From positions 434,001 to 498,000 of the forward strand of contig CM055097.1 in NCBI GenBank assembly GCA_029204225.1: 64,000 nucleotides of DNA, given 5' to 3'. Made by a program: the position numbers and the translations under genes. Within the stretch, counting starts at the first letter, position 1. The number at the start of each line of letters is the position of its first letter. This document shows positions 39,765-51,677 of this stretch, piece by piece. The notes below the pieces were generated by a model. It did not search any database, was not told where the DNA came from, and was given only the letters and a program-made list of their open reading frames with translations. Source of the stretch: Diphasiastrum complanatum. Lineage: Eukaryota; Streptophyta; Lycopodiopsida; Lycopodiales; Lycopodiaceae.

Positions 39765-40805
39765 TGCATGTTATAATCACACCCAGAATTTACATGCAAT
39801 CAATCCATGCAAGCATAGTACCACAAATTAGGGAAAAGACAAGCATTCAATCAGAACAATTCCAAATTTTGTCAATTTTACTCACAAAATTGCCAAAATT
39901 TCAAACGACCATAGCTTTGGCTACAGTGCACCAAATTAGACGCTGTAAAGCACAATACGGAGGGAGACCAAGTGATTGAGATGCTTGCCAAATCAACCTT
40001 CCACCTAGGCTTCACATGTGTGAGAATAGAGCAGTCCAAATTCTGTAGTAGGGCGCACTTCTAGCAGGCCATATGATGGAAAATCAATCAAACACATCCC
40101 CAAGCCCAAAAATGATGTTACCAACAATTAGACTTCTGTGAAACATTCATACAGGTCCTAAGAAGCGGTATAGGCTGAGAACGAAGATTTTTTGGTTTGT
40201 AGAAATCAAAATAGCTTCAAACTAGATGGAGATGGAGCATAAGCCTCCGGCTATTGATTTACAGGTTTGATAGCTTGCTAGGAAGGTAAAATGAAATACT
40301 AATCATGCTGTAAAAATTTCTAGAATGATATCCTTATGGATTGGGAGCAATCCATCCCCCAAAACCCACAAAAGTAAGCTATTTTTTGGTCTTTTTTAAC
40401 CTTCTACAAGCCCAATTCATGAAATTCTTGGCTCTAACTTTAGGGATAGCTTCAAAAGACTTTGATTAAACTTTTGGCAAGCTCTACAACATGTTTTACA
40501 GCCACCTACTATCCAACTTTATGAAAAAAACAAGCAAAAATGATGATTTTTGGATATTTTTTTATTTTTTCTTCACTATAAAGTGGAAATTTATTAATGC
40601 CACTCTTTCTCAACCACGTGCAAACCAATTTACATGATTATAGCCATCCAAATGATTCGATCTTGCTGGATTTTAGTTCTTACTATCAATTTTGAGTCAA
40701 AAAAAACTCCAAAAACGCATCACAAATTGGTTTTCTAGGACAATTCTCCATAAGACCCAAAACATTTTGAGGGAAATGGATCTTAGCAACATGCAAATGA
40801 ATTTT
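39765..40805. repeat. Dispersed ~1-kb repeat, copy 1
   Basis: It matches 61935-63160 in the same direction over its length, about 75-80% by eye. Shared landmarks include 'acaaattagggaaa', 'ccacctaggcttcacac/atg', 'taggctgagaacgaagattt' and 'cagccacctactatccaactttatg'. Copy 2 has about 120 bp extra near its end. Because it follows a gypsy primer site and LTR start, it is probably part of a long Athila-like LTR. Confidence 0.7.
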
Positions 40806-40859
40806 TAGATCAGGCCATTTGAACTTCAATAGTATTCAACAAATGTCAACTCAAGGACT

Positions 40860-41260
40860 AGTACAAGATCTGCCTTCTGTCAGCTAGCCAACTTCTCCAT
40901 GTGAAAGCTATATAATCATCAAGCATGCTAGAGGTCCTTTTAATTCTGACTCAATTCATACTTCCAAAGGCTTGCTAGATCTTGTACATAGTGACATTTG
41001 TGGCCCGATGCAGACTACTTTCATAGGGGGAGCTCTTTATTTCCTGACCTTCATCGACGACTTCTCTCAAAGGACTGCTACCTATTTTCTGAAGAACAAA
41101 TCAGAAACATTTAAGTTCTTCAAACAGTTCAAGGCATCAGCAGAAAATTCGACCTAGAGAAAAATCAAAGCTCTACGTTCAAATGGAGGAGGAGAAGTCA
41201 TCTCCACAGAATTTAAAGATTTTTACAAGGCCAACTTAATACAACAACAATTCACAATAA
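40860..41260 (+). pseudogene. Copia integrase scrap (fossil)
   Basis: The plus strand reads 'LLDLVHSDICGPM', 'ALYFLTFIDDFSQRTATYF' and 'ETFKFFKQFKA', the start of the copia integrase core. About 400 bp remain, without LTRs or other domains. Confidence 0.8.
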
Positions 41261-41660
41261 GCTACTCACCTCAATGTAATTTATCTCCTTGTGATAAACT
41301 ACATATATTACAAAACACAAATAACATAAGCCTAGTCAATTTGAAAATATGTTGATTCTTATCTTTCGATATTTAGATAGCATGATTTGTATATGCATGT
41401 TTTGATTCCCATGTTTTGATTCTTATATGTGGATTCGTATAAGATTCTTTTGCATCTTGTTGCAGGTTATAAATGCACGTCTATCCTTTTTTTTTTTTGT
41501 TATCATTGGTATGAAACTCTAATTCTAATATACATAAAACTTTTGTAGTTGATTTCTGTTTTTCTAATCCATTTCAATATATTAGGGTTTATTGTAATAT
41601 ATTGTATGTTTACGAATGTAGTAATCATGGTGGGTCTGGCAATGGCCAGAGATCGGGAGA
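41261..41660. other. No gene recognised
   Basis: AT-rich sequence with a T-run at about 41490. No motif is recognised. Confidence 0.35.
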
Positions 41661-41669
41661 TTATGTTTC

Positions 41670-42378
41670 AAATTTCTATGCATTGCTAACTCTCTTTATT
41701 ATGACGTGGATCCTCAAGAGAACGAAATCGCCAACCGTAAAGGGAGGGTGGTTATGGACCGATTGTATTCTTTGTGCCAATGCCATTTTGGCAATAGATT
41801 GTTTACAAAATGGTCCAAATAATCTAATAAACTTAAATGGCAGGTTGTTGGTACCCTTCGTGACGAATTCCCACAAAACGAGAAATTGAACTCAAAGGAA
41901 ATCCATAAGCATATGAACTTGTGGATAAGACATCATCGTGATACAACACGGCAAGGTTATAGGAATGGGCAATCCAAACCCCATTGTTGTTCAAGGTTAG
42001 ATTAGAACAATGTAAAAAACGATGAAAAAACACCAGATAAATACAAGATTCAAAGAGATGTCACGACCGCTAGGATGCATGGAATAGGCAACCTTGAGTG
42101 GAAAGGCGGGCTTGCAAGCAAGCATGGTAAGTAAATCTAAACTACTCTTATAGTTTGTCTTTGATTTCATATGATTTCTTTTTCTGACATGCATTATGAC
42201 TAGTTGCTCCACTAGCCCTAAACTAATTCCAACTTAAATTGAATGGATAGTTGGCGGACTATGGACGTCTACCAACCAAGGAAGAGTACGACTTTGCCTT
42301 CACGGAATCATACAAGGCATTAGTCGATAAATTGAAGAGCGAGGGTCATCCTCCATGTGTAAATTATTTTGAAAGATT
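41670..42378 (+). pseudogene. Gene-like spliced fragment, unrecognised
   Basis: The plus strand has natural-looking coding sequence: 'YYDVDPQENEIANRKGR', 'LRDEFPQNEKLNSKEIHK', then 'TARMHGIGNLEWKGGLASKH'. The last stretch ends at GGTAAGT (about 42130), a good splice donor. After an intron of about 120 bp with acceptor TAG near 42253, the next stretch reads 'LADYGRLPTKEEYDFAFTES' and 'ALVDKLKSEGHPPC'. Two in-frame stops (near 41825 and 41995) interrupt the first part, so it is damaged or has more introns than I can place. It could be the C-terminal end of a plant DNA-transposon protein (Ptta/En/Spm type) or a host gene fragment. I cannot decide. Confidence 0.4.
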
Positions 42379-42632
42379 TAAATTTTATATTCTTCGTATA
42401 TTAGTAATGTAAAATGCATATGTGTCCACTCTTAACCATTAGTATAATCAAGGATTAAGTACTAATGTGTCTTGTTTGCTCGTTTTCATGTAGAGCGGAC
42501 GTCAAGACGATGAAGAGTAGATTAGGTTTTTAATATAATTTTAGTTCGTCTATCGTAAGTTAGAAAGACTGCAAAAGCAGCGATTTTGTGATACATTGAT
42601 ATACATTTTCAATATATATATAGTTGCAATTG

Positions 42633-42800
42633 ATGAGCAATGCCCGATTCCAAGACGTGCAATGTCCTAACTAACTAGGAATTGCGGAACTTTGTATGTT
42701 GGACTCCGAAATATGAGCAATGTTCTATTCCAAGATGTGCAATGTCTTAACTAACTAGGAATTGTGAAACTTTGTATGTTGGATTTTGAAATATGAGCAA
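42633..42800. repeat. 80-bp tandem duplication
   Basis: 'atgagcaa' recurs at 42633, 42713 and 42793, giving two full 80-bp units with about 10 differences and the start of a third. The array ends exactly where a chromovirus LTR fragment begins. Confidence 0.85.
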
Positions 42801-42802
42801 AA

Positions 42803-42980
42803 TATAGTGGTGGGGCTTCCCTTTTTCCATTGACTCAGTCTACTCGGGAGTTGGTGGATGGAGACCATGTGTAGTAGCCAAGATGTATCTCTAGCTAGGA
42901 GATGTGTGCTAAGGAGAGCCTAAGGTGATGATTGGTGGTATGGGATGCTAGTTATCATTAGAGACTTAATTGGCATGTGG
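42803..42980 (+). mobile_element. Chromovirus LTR fragment
   Basis: It matches about 25095-25265 of the chromovirus 5' LTR ('tagtggtgggg', 'cgggagttggtggatggaga', 'gatgtatct'). Both ends of the LTR are missing. It contains the about 25-bp segment that the 3' LTR at 29 kb lacks, so it derives from a form like the 5' copy. Confidence 0.75.
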
Positions 42981-44029
42981 ATATTGATAACGTCCATGTG
43001 ACTCTTAAGTTACTGACTGTATCCCAGTGAGCTCATATTCGATGACAAAGTTTAACAAATATCAAGAGTAACCACTCAATTTAGTTGTAATTCAGTAGAA
43101 CTTTGTAAATTTTAGATTTTGTTCTAGGCGGTTGTATAAAGTTTCTTGTAGTTGAAGACAAATGCTAAAGCGTTTTTGGTATGCCTTCTATTTTTAGTTA
43201 CCAGATTAATTGCATAGTAGGATAACTCATATTTCAGTTAAGAATCAAGTTGGAAGAATATTTTTAGAGTTCAATAATTTTCCTTGAGGGAAAAATATTT
43301 CAGAACGATTCTTATATTTTTTGAGTGGTATATTGGACATATACTCTAGTATCTTTTAATGATCAAGTGTGGTTTGGAATCCTATGAATTATGATTGACG
43401 AATCATTACACACTACATTCATGGAAAGGCCAACAATACTCTGCCATATTTTTGCTTGCACAAGGATTTACACATGTAGATAATTGAAAAACCTCATAGT
43501 TTCAACAAATCTCAAGCGAAAGTCACCTAGCTTTAGACGTGAGACATGCCAGCTTTAGACTCAGGCAGATAGTAAAATCTTTGTATCCAAGTCATTTTTG
43601 GTAGCCTATTGATCAATATGTAAGATTCAAAATATTTACGATTGACAGATCATGAATAGATTCTTAATTCTTATTAGAAGATTGTAAGGAAATATGATGA
43701 TTCTTATGTATGGTGCGTAATTCATGATATATTAAAAGAGTCAAGAGTTTAGATTAGTTTCTTAAAAATCTAAATGTATTTACTCCAGTGTTTAATTGAG
43801 AACATATGCATCTCACAAGCATTTTCGTAAGGTAATTTATTTTACTTCTGAGAAATTTGCTTCGCTGATGCTAACTCCATTGCCAAATTTACCGTATATG
43901 CATGTGTGGAGCATCAATACTACCCAGCCTATGTTTTGCTCAAGGATGAGCCTCATGCGACATCCTCGTCATCTTCATCTATTCCCAGGAGGATAAGTTC
44001 TTGCCAGTATCCACGACCACTGAATAGGA
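42981..44029. other. No gene recognised
   Basis: AT-rich decayed sequence with no motif or repeat that I can place. Confidence 0.4.
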
Positions 44030-44534
44030 ACATCAAACTGAATCAAGCAGCAAAGGCCGCTGAAAGAACATGAAACGCGCCTTCGGCCCTGATCTCAAAA
44101 GACACTTGACCAGACTTTCCTCGAACCTTTTGGTGCCCTTGAAGTCAGGACGACGTCCCAAATAGAACAATATTGCTCTCTAAAAAAGCATCACATCTTA
44201 CTTTGTTTTCTGTTCTATGTCCAACGAAATTCCATTTCATACCTTTGAAGAACTTCCAGCTCTCAAAGAAAGCATTGGCACTTTTCCGCTCTGCCCTCGT
44301 TGGATTGGACCTCTAAACCCCCGAAGTTGCTTTTCCTAAGAGGACATAAGTATGTCGAGGTAACTTAAACTTAGGTCCTCCTCGCTCCCCAGGTATCTCC
44401 GACCCATGCTTGATAATTCTCCTCCGACAAGCCCATAGATAGTCGCATGACTTGCTGATAATACAGTAAAAATCCCATGATAATAAGTACAAGTCCTCAT
44501 CATCCATCGATATGCATGGTGTTCTTCGACTCAT
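44030..44534 (-). other. Possible decayed coding segment, unrecognised
   Basis: This is a less AT-rich island. The minus strand starts a 73-codon frame ('CISMDDEDLYLLSWDFYC', then 'GPKFKLPRHTYVLLGKA'). Further left, other frames read 'FFESWKFFKGMKWNFVGH' and 'FYLGRRPDFKGTKRFEES'. The reading changes frame, so it is a pseudogene or chance. I recognise no family. Confidence 0.3.
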
Positions 44535-44924
44535 TGTTACTTTAGTTTTTTCATGACAAGATTAAAAGGGTTTCGTTCTTATTGTTTTCCTCGGGCTTTA
44601 TTTACTTGGGCAGTCTGCCGAGTGGTCTCACAAATATATAATTATATTCATCATTATACTGAAAATGTTTCTACGACTCGAGCTCAACCTACTTTTCGTT
44701 TTTCATGGCAATGACCAATTGCCACATGGCACATGCAAATTTGCCAAAATGCGTATGTGCCACATGGCAATAGTCCATAGGCTATCCAAGTGCACATTCT
44801 ATTGGAATTTCATGTGCTATATGTCAATCTTTGATTGTGCTTATGGAGGTGCCTCCAAAACACAAAAAATGAGCGCATAAGGACTTGCAAATACTAAAAA
44901 TGAAAATGGGTGTACCGTGCATTG

Positions 44925-44962
<38 letters not shown>

Positions 44963-45607
44963 TAGTCAAAACAAAGTACTTGATAAAAATATTGTTTTTG
45001 TATCATTCTTTGTTTAGGGATTTGCAAAGCCCTAAAACTAGGTGATTGGTGGTGCCTGTTGGGCCAATTACAAAGTAATATGGCCTTTGGCTCATAGTTA
45101 AATTTTAAAGCGAATTAACATGTTCAAGGAAATTAACATAATATGTAAAATTAACATGCTTTATATGCATAGAATTAAAAATTGAAATACACAAGAGCTA
45201 CAAAACAAGCAAATTTAGGGATTTCTCAATCTCTTGGCTTGGAAATGGAGGCACTAGTGGTTCAGCTCCTTGTCAGCTTTGTCAGGTGCAATTTGGTCTA
45301 AAATATGTGGTGCTTGTTTTACATTTGGATCTTTAATTGTTTCTTTTCTATGGCATTGAAAAGGTGAGTAAGTTTTCCTCAGCTTGAAAAAAAGGCGTGA
45401 ATAATGGGTGGATGTATTTGAATACAAGTTTATCTATAAGTTTGTAATAAATAGATTCTTTTTGGACATAATCAGCTTATTTTGAAATAAAATGTCCTTG
45501 AGTTGTATTGAGAAATGCTTGTATGGTTTTGACACACTTTAAAATAATATTTATTTCTAAGGTTTTTATTGTTATCAAATTCTCCTCCAATCTTCTAACG
45601 GAATTTG
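44535..45607. other. No gene; one (GA)n tract
   Basis: It holds a (GA)n run of about 32 bp at 44928-44960. Otherwise it is AT-rich with no motif, and it ends at the copia A 5' target repeat (atttg, 45603-45607). Confidence 0.4.
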
Positions 45608-46579
<972 letters not shown>

Positions 46580-47089
46580 TCCCCTATAAATTAGGAAAAT
46601 TGCCTAAAATCAAGGGAGGTGGCTATAAGTTAGGAAACTTTGTCCATGTGCCATACTGATGATTATTGGTGGATCCTTTGATGAGTAGGCACTCTCACAC
46701 GTGCCAAATCAGTTGAGTAAGCATTAGCTCTTGTGTATATATGGTGGCTCATTTGGCCATAATTGATAAAAAAAAGCTAAATCTTGGTTTTGGTGCATTT
46801 CTTGAGTAATCTCTCCATTTGTCTTGTGATTTTATGCTTCTAATGGTTTCTAACTTAGTGTACTTCATTATTTGCTGGTAGTCCGTAATCTGACAGGTCT
46901 TCACACATGTTAAACCAGCAAGTAAAATTTTTGATCATATTTGATTGTTCTTGTTAGATTTGTTGATGTAGATTTGATCTAGTGCTATCTAATCTTGTGT
47001 AGATTGGTAGATCAATCTAATCTAACACCCAATCACACTTGTGGATCTGATTTGGATCCATTCTTGGTCCTTTTTGCTGTACTTTCACA

Positions 47090-47102
47090 TGGTATCAGAT
47101 CC
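47090..47102 (+). other. Element B primer-binding site
   Basis: TGGTATCAGATCC differs from the consensus initiator-Met site by one base. It directly follows the LTR end CTTTCACA. Confidence 0.8.
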
Positions 47103-47999
47103 AAGTACAAGTGCATTTAAGGCATTGATCTAAACCATACCCAAATTGGCAAGTTTTTGGAAACAAGCTAATATTGAGGTAGCGAGGTTGAATGGATAGC
47201 TAGAACCATCATATTTGTACCAAATCTTGCTGTGGGCTGCAGGTGTACTTTACACACGTGTGGGGCCGTACAAGACATGTTTTGGACAGTAAAATTCAGT
47301 TTGGTGCACTTTGAGCTTCATACACCCAATTTTGAGTCATTTTAGTGCATTTTTCAAGCTTTCCCTTGCATTGTTTCTATTCCATTGATTTGTTCTTGGT
47401 TTAGATCAATCATATAGATGGATTAAAGCTTGTTTACAGTACATTGAAGTTGATTCTCTGATTTTTTTAGTGTACATTGAAGCTGAGAGAGAAAGAGAGC
47501 TATAAACCAAAGATTAAGGAGTGATTTGCAAGGGGAGAGATTGAAATCCATTATACCTTCATTCTAGATTTGTTCAAGAGTGAAAGGGCCAAGTCTAGAA
47601 GCATCTAAATGCTAGAAGACACTCTTGGATCAGTCCTCCAAGTGAAATCTTAGTGAATTTCTAAAGCACAAACACTCATAAAGGCAAAATCTACCAATAC
47701 AAGGTGATAAGAATTGTTGGCAAGTACTAGGAGAAAAATTTGAGATCCAAGTCACATTGTTCACCCCTACTCAAGTGTGTGTGTGTGTTTTTTACTTTAA
47801 TTAAAGTCATAAATGTGAGTGAGGCATATATGTTGTGGTTGATCCAAAATTTTCAAGAGATCCTTCCTTTGTAGAGGGCAAGAACTAGTAACTCAATTCT
47901 TGACTTTGGTGGAAAAATTGTCTTAGTCATTGTGATCAAATCTTGCTAAGTGGAGTTAGCTCTTTGTAAGCACATATCTTAGTGAGAGAGAAGCATCAC

Positions 48000-48740
48000 A
48001 TTTCTGAAAATTTGAATTCCATTCCAACTCTAAAGAGGTAGAGTCATTGGTACTTGGTGGAGTCTAATAGGGGTGAATGAATTCAATTTTTTGAGCAAAA
48101 CTTTGACATTATATGTATGAAACTCAAATAAGTTCTATTCAACTTTCTTTGTGAGAGTGTGAGGGTCAAGTTGTGATCCCATTCAGAGTCTAGAATAGGG
48201 AGGAGTCCATATTTGAGTGTTCATACATGATTGGGATGTTTGTGAATCTCTAGATGTCTAATTTTTAAGCTTGGTGAAAAATTATTAACATAGATTGTTC
48301 TCAAACCATTTCATGTCCATTCCAAATCTCAAGAGTGAGATTCTTTGGGTCAAGAGGGATTCCAAAAGGGGTGATTGGATTTGATCTTTGTGTGTTTGAA
48401 TCAAGTATACATGTCAAGTTTTTTTGATCTAGTGTAGATCCTTTTTTTTGTGAAAATTAGTAGTTTAATTTGTTGTCAAATCAAATCAAATTCAATCCAA
48501 ATCTCAAGAGTGAGATTATTTGGGTCAAGAGTGAGTCCAAAATAAGTGACTAAGTTTGTTTTTCAAGTATTTGAAACAAAACCCATACTTTGTTCAAGAA
48601 TCTCAAAAGTTGAGTGAACTAGTCAAGAGAAAAGGAAAATCTAGGTATCAAATCTTTTCAAATCCATTCCAACTCTCAAGAGGAAGAGTCATTGGTATTT
48701 GGTGAGTACAATAGGGGTGTTTGGATCTGATTTTTGTGAT
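48000..48740. repeat. Degenerate repeats with small hairpins in B leader
   Basis: A block with 'ccaa(a/c)tctcaagag(t/g)', 'gagtcattggtacttgg' or 'gagattctttgggtcaag', and 'aggggtg' recurs near 48010, 48150, 48320, 48497 and 48662. The 'aatctcaagagtgagatt' form is self-complementary and could make a short stem-loop. It lies between the primer site and the first open frame. Confidence 0.5.
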
Positions 48741-48809
48741 TTGATAGAGTGCCTTTGTCTTAGTGATCAAAGCAAAGATTAGTTTCCAATTGACTAGGCT
48801 GAAAGAGAT

Positions 48810-49148
48810 ATGATTCAAAATTTGTGGTCTAGATCTTGCGTAGATCCTTCTAGATTGTTGAATGTGTTAAAATCTAGTTTCTTGAGAGTCACAAATTACA
48901 TTTTGAAAAGTCATATCACAAGGTTTTACTTCCTCATAATGGCATCAATAGGCGGCAACCTATTGGAGGCAAGTAAGTATCCTAAATGCAACCTTTGTGG
49001 CAAGAGAGATCGTTTTGTCTCAAGATGCTACAAAATGAAGGGGCCGAGGTGCAAGATGGAGCTTCAAGTTCAAAGTGCAAAGGCAAGAAGGAAAAATCCA
49101 AGAGATTTGTCTTCAAAAGTCCATCATCACACATTTCAAACCTTTTGA
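48810..49148 (+). pseudogene. Element B open region with CCHC-like box
   Basis: A 112-codon stretch contains 'YPKCNLCGKRDRFVSRCYKM', which resembles a gag zinc knuckle but is not a full CCHC box. The rest is basic and not recognised. It suggests the element once encoded or overlaps a gag-like product. Confidence 0.45.
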
Positions 49149-49698
49149 AGTTTTGCATTTGGAAGTGAATTTTTTGGTTCAAGATGCAAAGATAAATGTC
49201 ACTTCCATTAATGTCACTTGGATTTATTTCATGTCATTGGAAAGCATTTTTCTTAGGAATTTGGAAAAGTTCAAATTTATTATTATGATCCAAGAGAAAC
49301 CAAGAAAGATTAAGGAGCAATCAAAAAATGAAAAAAGTTTTATTTATGCTCTCATGAAATCTTATGAAGAACTTTTTTGCTTTGAAGAGATTTTTGTATC
49401 TCAAAGGTGGATTAAGGCAATACTACTTGAGTGTGATGGCTTAATAGATAGCAAAGCATGTTTTCCTTGTAAACTTACATTGAATATCAAGTCAAGGAAA
49501 TGGCAATGTCTTCATAATGTAATTTTTGTTGGTTTCAATAAGGTCATGAATGATGTGTTCATTCATAATGTTGAAGATTGTAAATTTTCAATTTTAAAGG
49601 CAAGTTGTAAACTTCTTATGAGAATAAGTGAAGCATCCAAAGTGGACACTTATATCCATAAGCAAGTAATTATGCTTATTGAGATAAATACTTCTTGA
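49075..49698 (+). pseudogene. Element B open region, 207 codons, unrecognised
   Basis: The longest open stretch inside B. It has no pol motif. It contains 'LFCFEEIFVSQRWIKAILLE', which has a weaker counterpart in the next open region ('ICFSETFAFQSWSKAILVE' at about 50055-50115). Both are followed by a Cys-containing segment. I know no family with this pattern; within-element duplication is the simplest reading. Confidence 0.4.
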
Positions 49699-49897
49699 TT
49701 TCAATATTAGAAAAATCATGCCAAGTTGTGGTGATTTTTGGACTTATGGTTCTAGCATAAGTAATGTTGATAATCACATGAAGTGCACATTATATGATCA
49801 TGTTTGTTGTGATCATTTTGAGACATGAAGGTCTCGGATTTCCATCAAGGAGGAGCACCAAGAAGCTGATCTTGAGGAGTCATCTCGAGGTTCAAGT

Positions 49898-50287
49898 GTG
49901 CCAAGGATTGAGGAGGAGAGTCCTTCTCAAGTTATGATTCCAAGAAGAATATCAAGAGACATGGTTGAGCTCATATGGCTCACATTTCAAGGTCAAGAGG
50001 AGCACATTTCAAGTAGTATATATCTCATGCTTGCTTCTCTTATGTCATTTGGTGAATCAATTTGCTTTAGTGAGACTTTTGCATTTCAAAGTTGGAGTAA
50101 AGCAATACTAGTTGAGTATGGTGTCTCTCTTGAGAACATAATTGATGTTCTTAATGATATGAAATTGATTTTAGATCAATTAGAAAGCAAAAGGTTATTT
50201 CATCAAATGTATGCTCTTGAGTCTTGCAAGAGCATGAGTGAGTTGTCCACTCAGTGTGTGAAAAATTGTCTTTTTTTCATGTATTGA
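49898..50287 (+). pseudogene. Element B second open region, unrecognised
   Basis: 129 codons. Its middle resembles the middle of the preceding 207-codon region (S-F-E/G-E...CF.E.F..Q.W.KAIL.E). No catalytic motif is visible. Confidence 0.35.
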
Positions 50288-50826
50288 GGCAAATTGTAAA
50301 CTCTTTATGAGAGAAAGTGAATATCCTCTAAGGAAACTTATCTCCATATTGAAGTATCTAGCCTCATTAGATCTGAGATTAGCATGGTAACCAAGCATGA
50401 AGATATGATACAAACTCTTTGTTATTATAGCATGCAGTCTTGCCAATGTTGATGAGCCTAATCCTCGAGATCTTGGTAACATGATGTTGGATCTTTGTGA
50501 TCCTCATGAGTCAAGAAGGACTCTTTATTTTCTCATGGAGTTGCAGCTATTTTCAAGGAGGAGGAGCTTTTGGATCAACCATATGCTTCAAGGATGGAAC
50601 AAATCAATGAAAGAGGTGCTAGGATGGTGCAAAGCTCTCAAGTTCATCAAAAAAGTCAACATCAAAGAGGCACTATCATGGATATGGTGATTTCGGATCG
50701 ACATCAAGCTCATTGGCTGACCTTCACACTTTTGAACCAGCAAGGATCCATATTAGAAGACCAATTCAGCCCATGGAGTCAATCTCAATATCATCATGTT
50801 TTTATCAAGTTAGTTTTGAGGAGGAG

Positions 50827-51677
50827 TGTTAAAATTGGCAAAAGCTAACTTGATCATATCTTGTGAATACCATTATGAGTAGTACATATCATCATAAGAC
50901 ATGTGTGGAGCCTGTTCCCACGTGTCAAATAAATGCATTTATCATTTAGATGAGTCATATAGGCTGTACATACCATTTCATTTGAGATCTAGTGGCTAAA
51001 ATGGCCAAAATCTAGTTTTCTAGCTATATGCCACTTGGCATCATTTTATTGGTAGGAAAAGCTATTTCACATGGATAGGAGTGATCTCACACATGCTAAG
51101 GACTGCTCACATGTGTGAAAACATCAGTAGTAGGTGAGATCCAACTTGTAGTAGATATTTGTGCAAGTCCCTATAAATTAGGAAAATTGCCTAAAATCAA
51201 GGGAGGTGGCTATAAGTTAGGAAACTTTGTCCATGTGCCATATTGATGATTATTGGTGGATCCTTTGATGAGTAGGCACTCTCACACATGCCAAATCAGC
51301 TGAGTAAGCATCAGCTCTTGTTATATATGGTGGCTCATTTGGCCATAATTGATAAAAAAAAAGCTAAATCTTGGTTTTGGTGCATTTCTTGAGTAATCTC
51401 TCCATTTGTCTTGTGATTTTATGCTTCTGATGGTTTCTAAGCTTAGTGTACTTCATTATTTGCTGATAGTCCGTAATCTGACAGGTTTTCACACATGTGA
51501 AACCATCAAGTACAAGTTTTGATCATATTTGACTGTTCTTGTTAGATTTGTTGATGTAGATTTGATCTAGTGCTATCTAATCTTGTGTAGATTGGTAGAT
51601 CAATCTAATCTAACAACCAATCACACTTGTGGATCTGATTTGGATCCATTCTTGGTCCTTTTTGCTGTACTTTCACA
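50827..51677 (+). repeat. Element B 3' LTR, complete
   Basis: It starts TGTTAAAATTGG after the purine tract GAGGAGGAG and ends CTTTCACA. Its length of 851 bp equals the two separated 5' LTR parts (507 + 324 bp) plus about 20 lost bases. Confidence 0.85.

Larger units (their letters stand above)
35275..40805 (-). mobile_element. Athila/Tat-like gypsy 5' half, minus strand, with nested inserts
   Basis: A primer site (39015-39030), a leader of about 1.4 kb, and gag pieces follow one another on the minus strand. Gag start is at about 37433-37640, gag middle at about 36484-36920, and a degenerate zinc-knuckle region at about 35530-35600. Two inserts split gag: a MITE (35646-36018) and a solo LTR (36932-37411). 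To the right of the primer site lies LTR sequence starting near 39039, probably extending through the dispersed repeat to about 40805. No pol is seen. It is broken, with many breaks. Confidence 0.6.
46582..51677 (+). mobile_element. Non-autonomous LTR element B, inserted in A
   Basis: A partial 5' LTR (46582-47089) is followed by primer site TGGTATCAGATCC, then about 3.7 kb of interior. A purine tract and a full 851-bp 3' LTR (50827-51677) complete it. The first 324 bp of the 5' LTR lie inverted at 54602-54925. LTR copies are about 97% alike by eye, so B is younger than A. No protease, integrase, RT or RNase H is recognisable. One CCHC-like box lies near 48980-49030, and two unrecognised open regions follow. 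It is a LARD-like, pol-less family, now split by the inversion. Confidence 0.75.
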
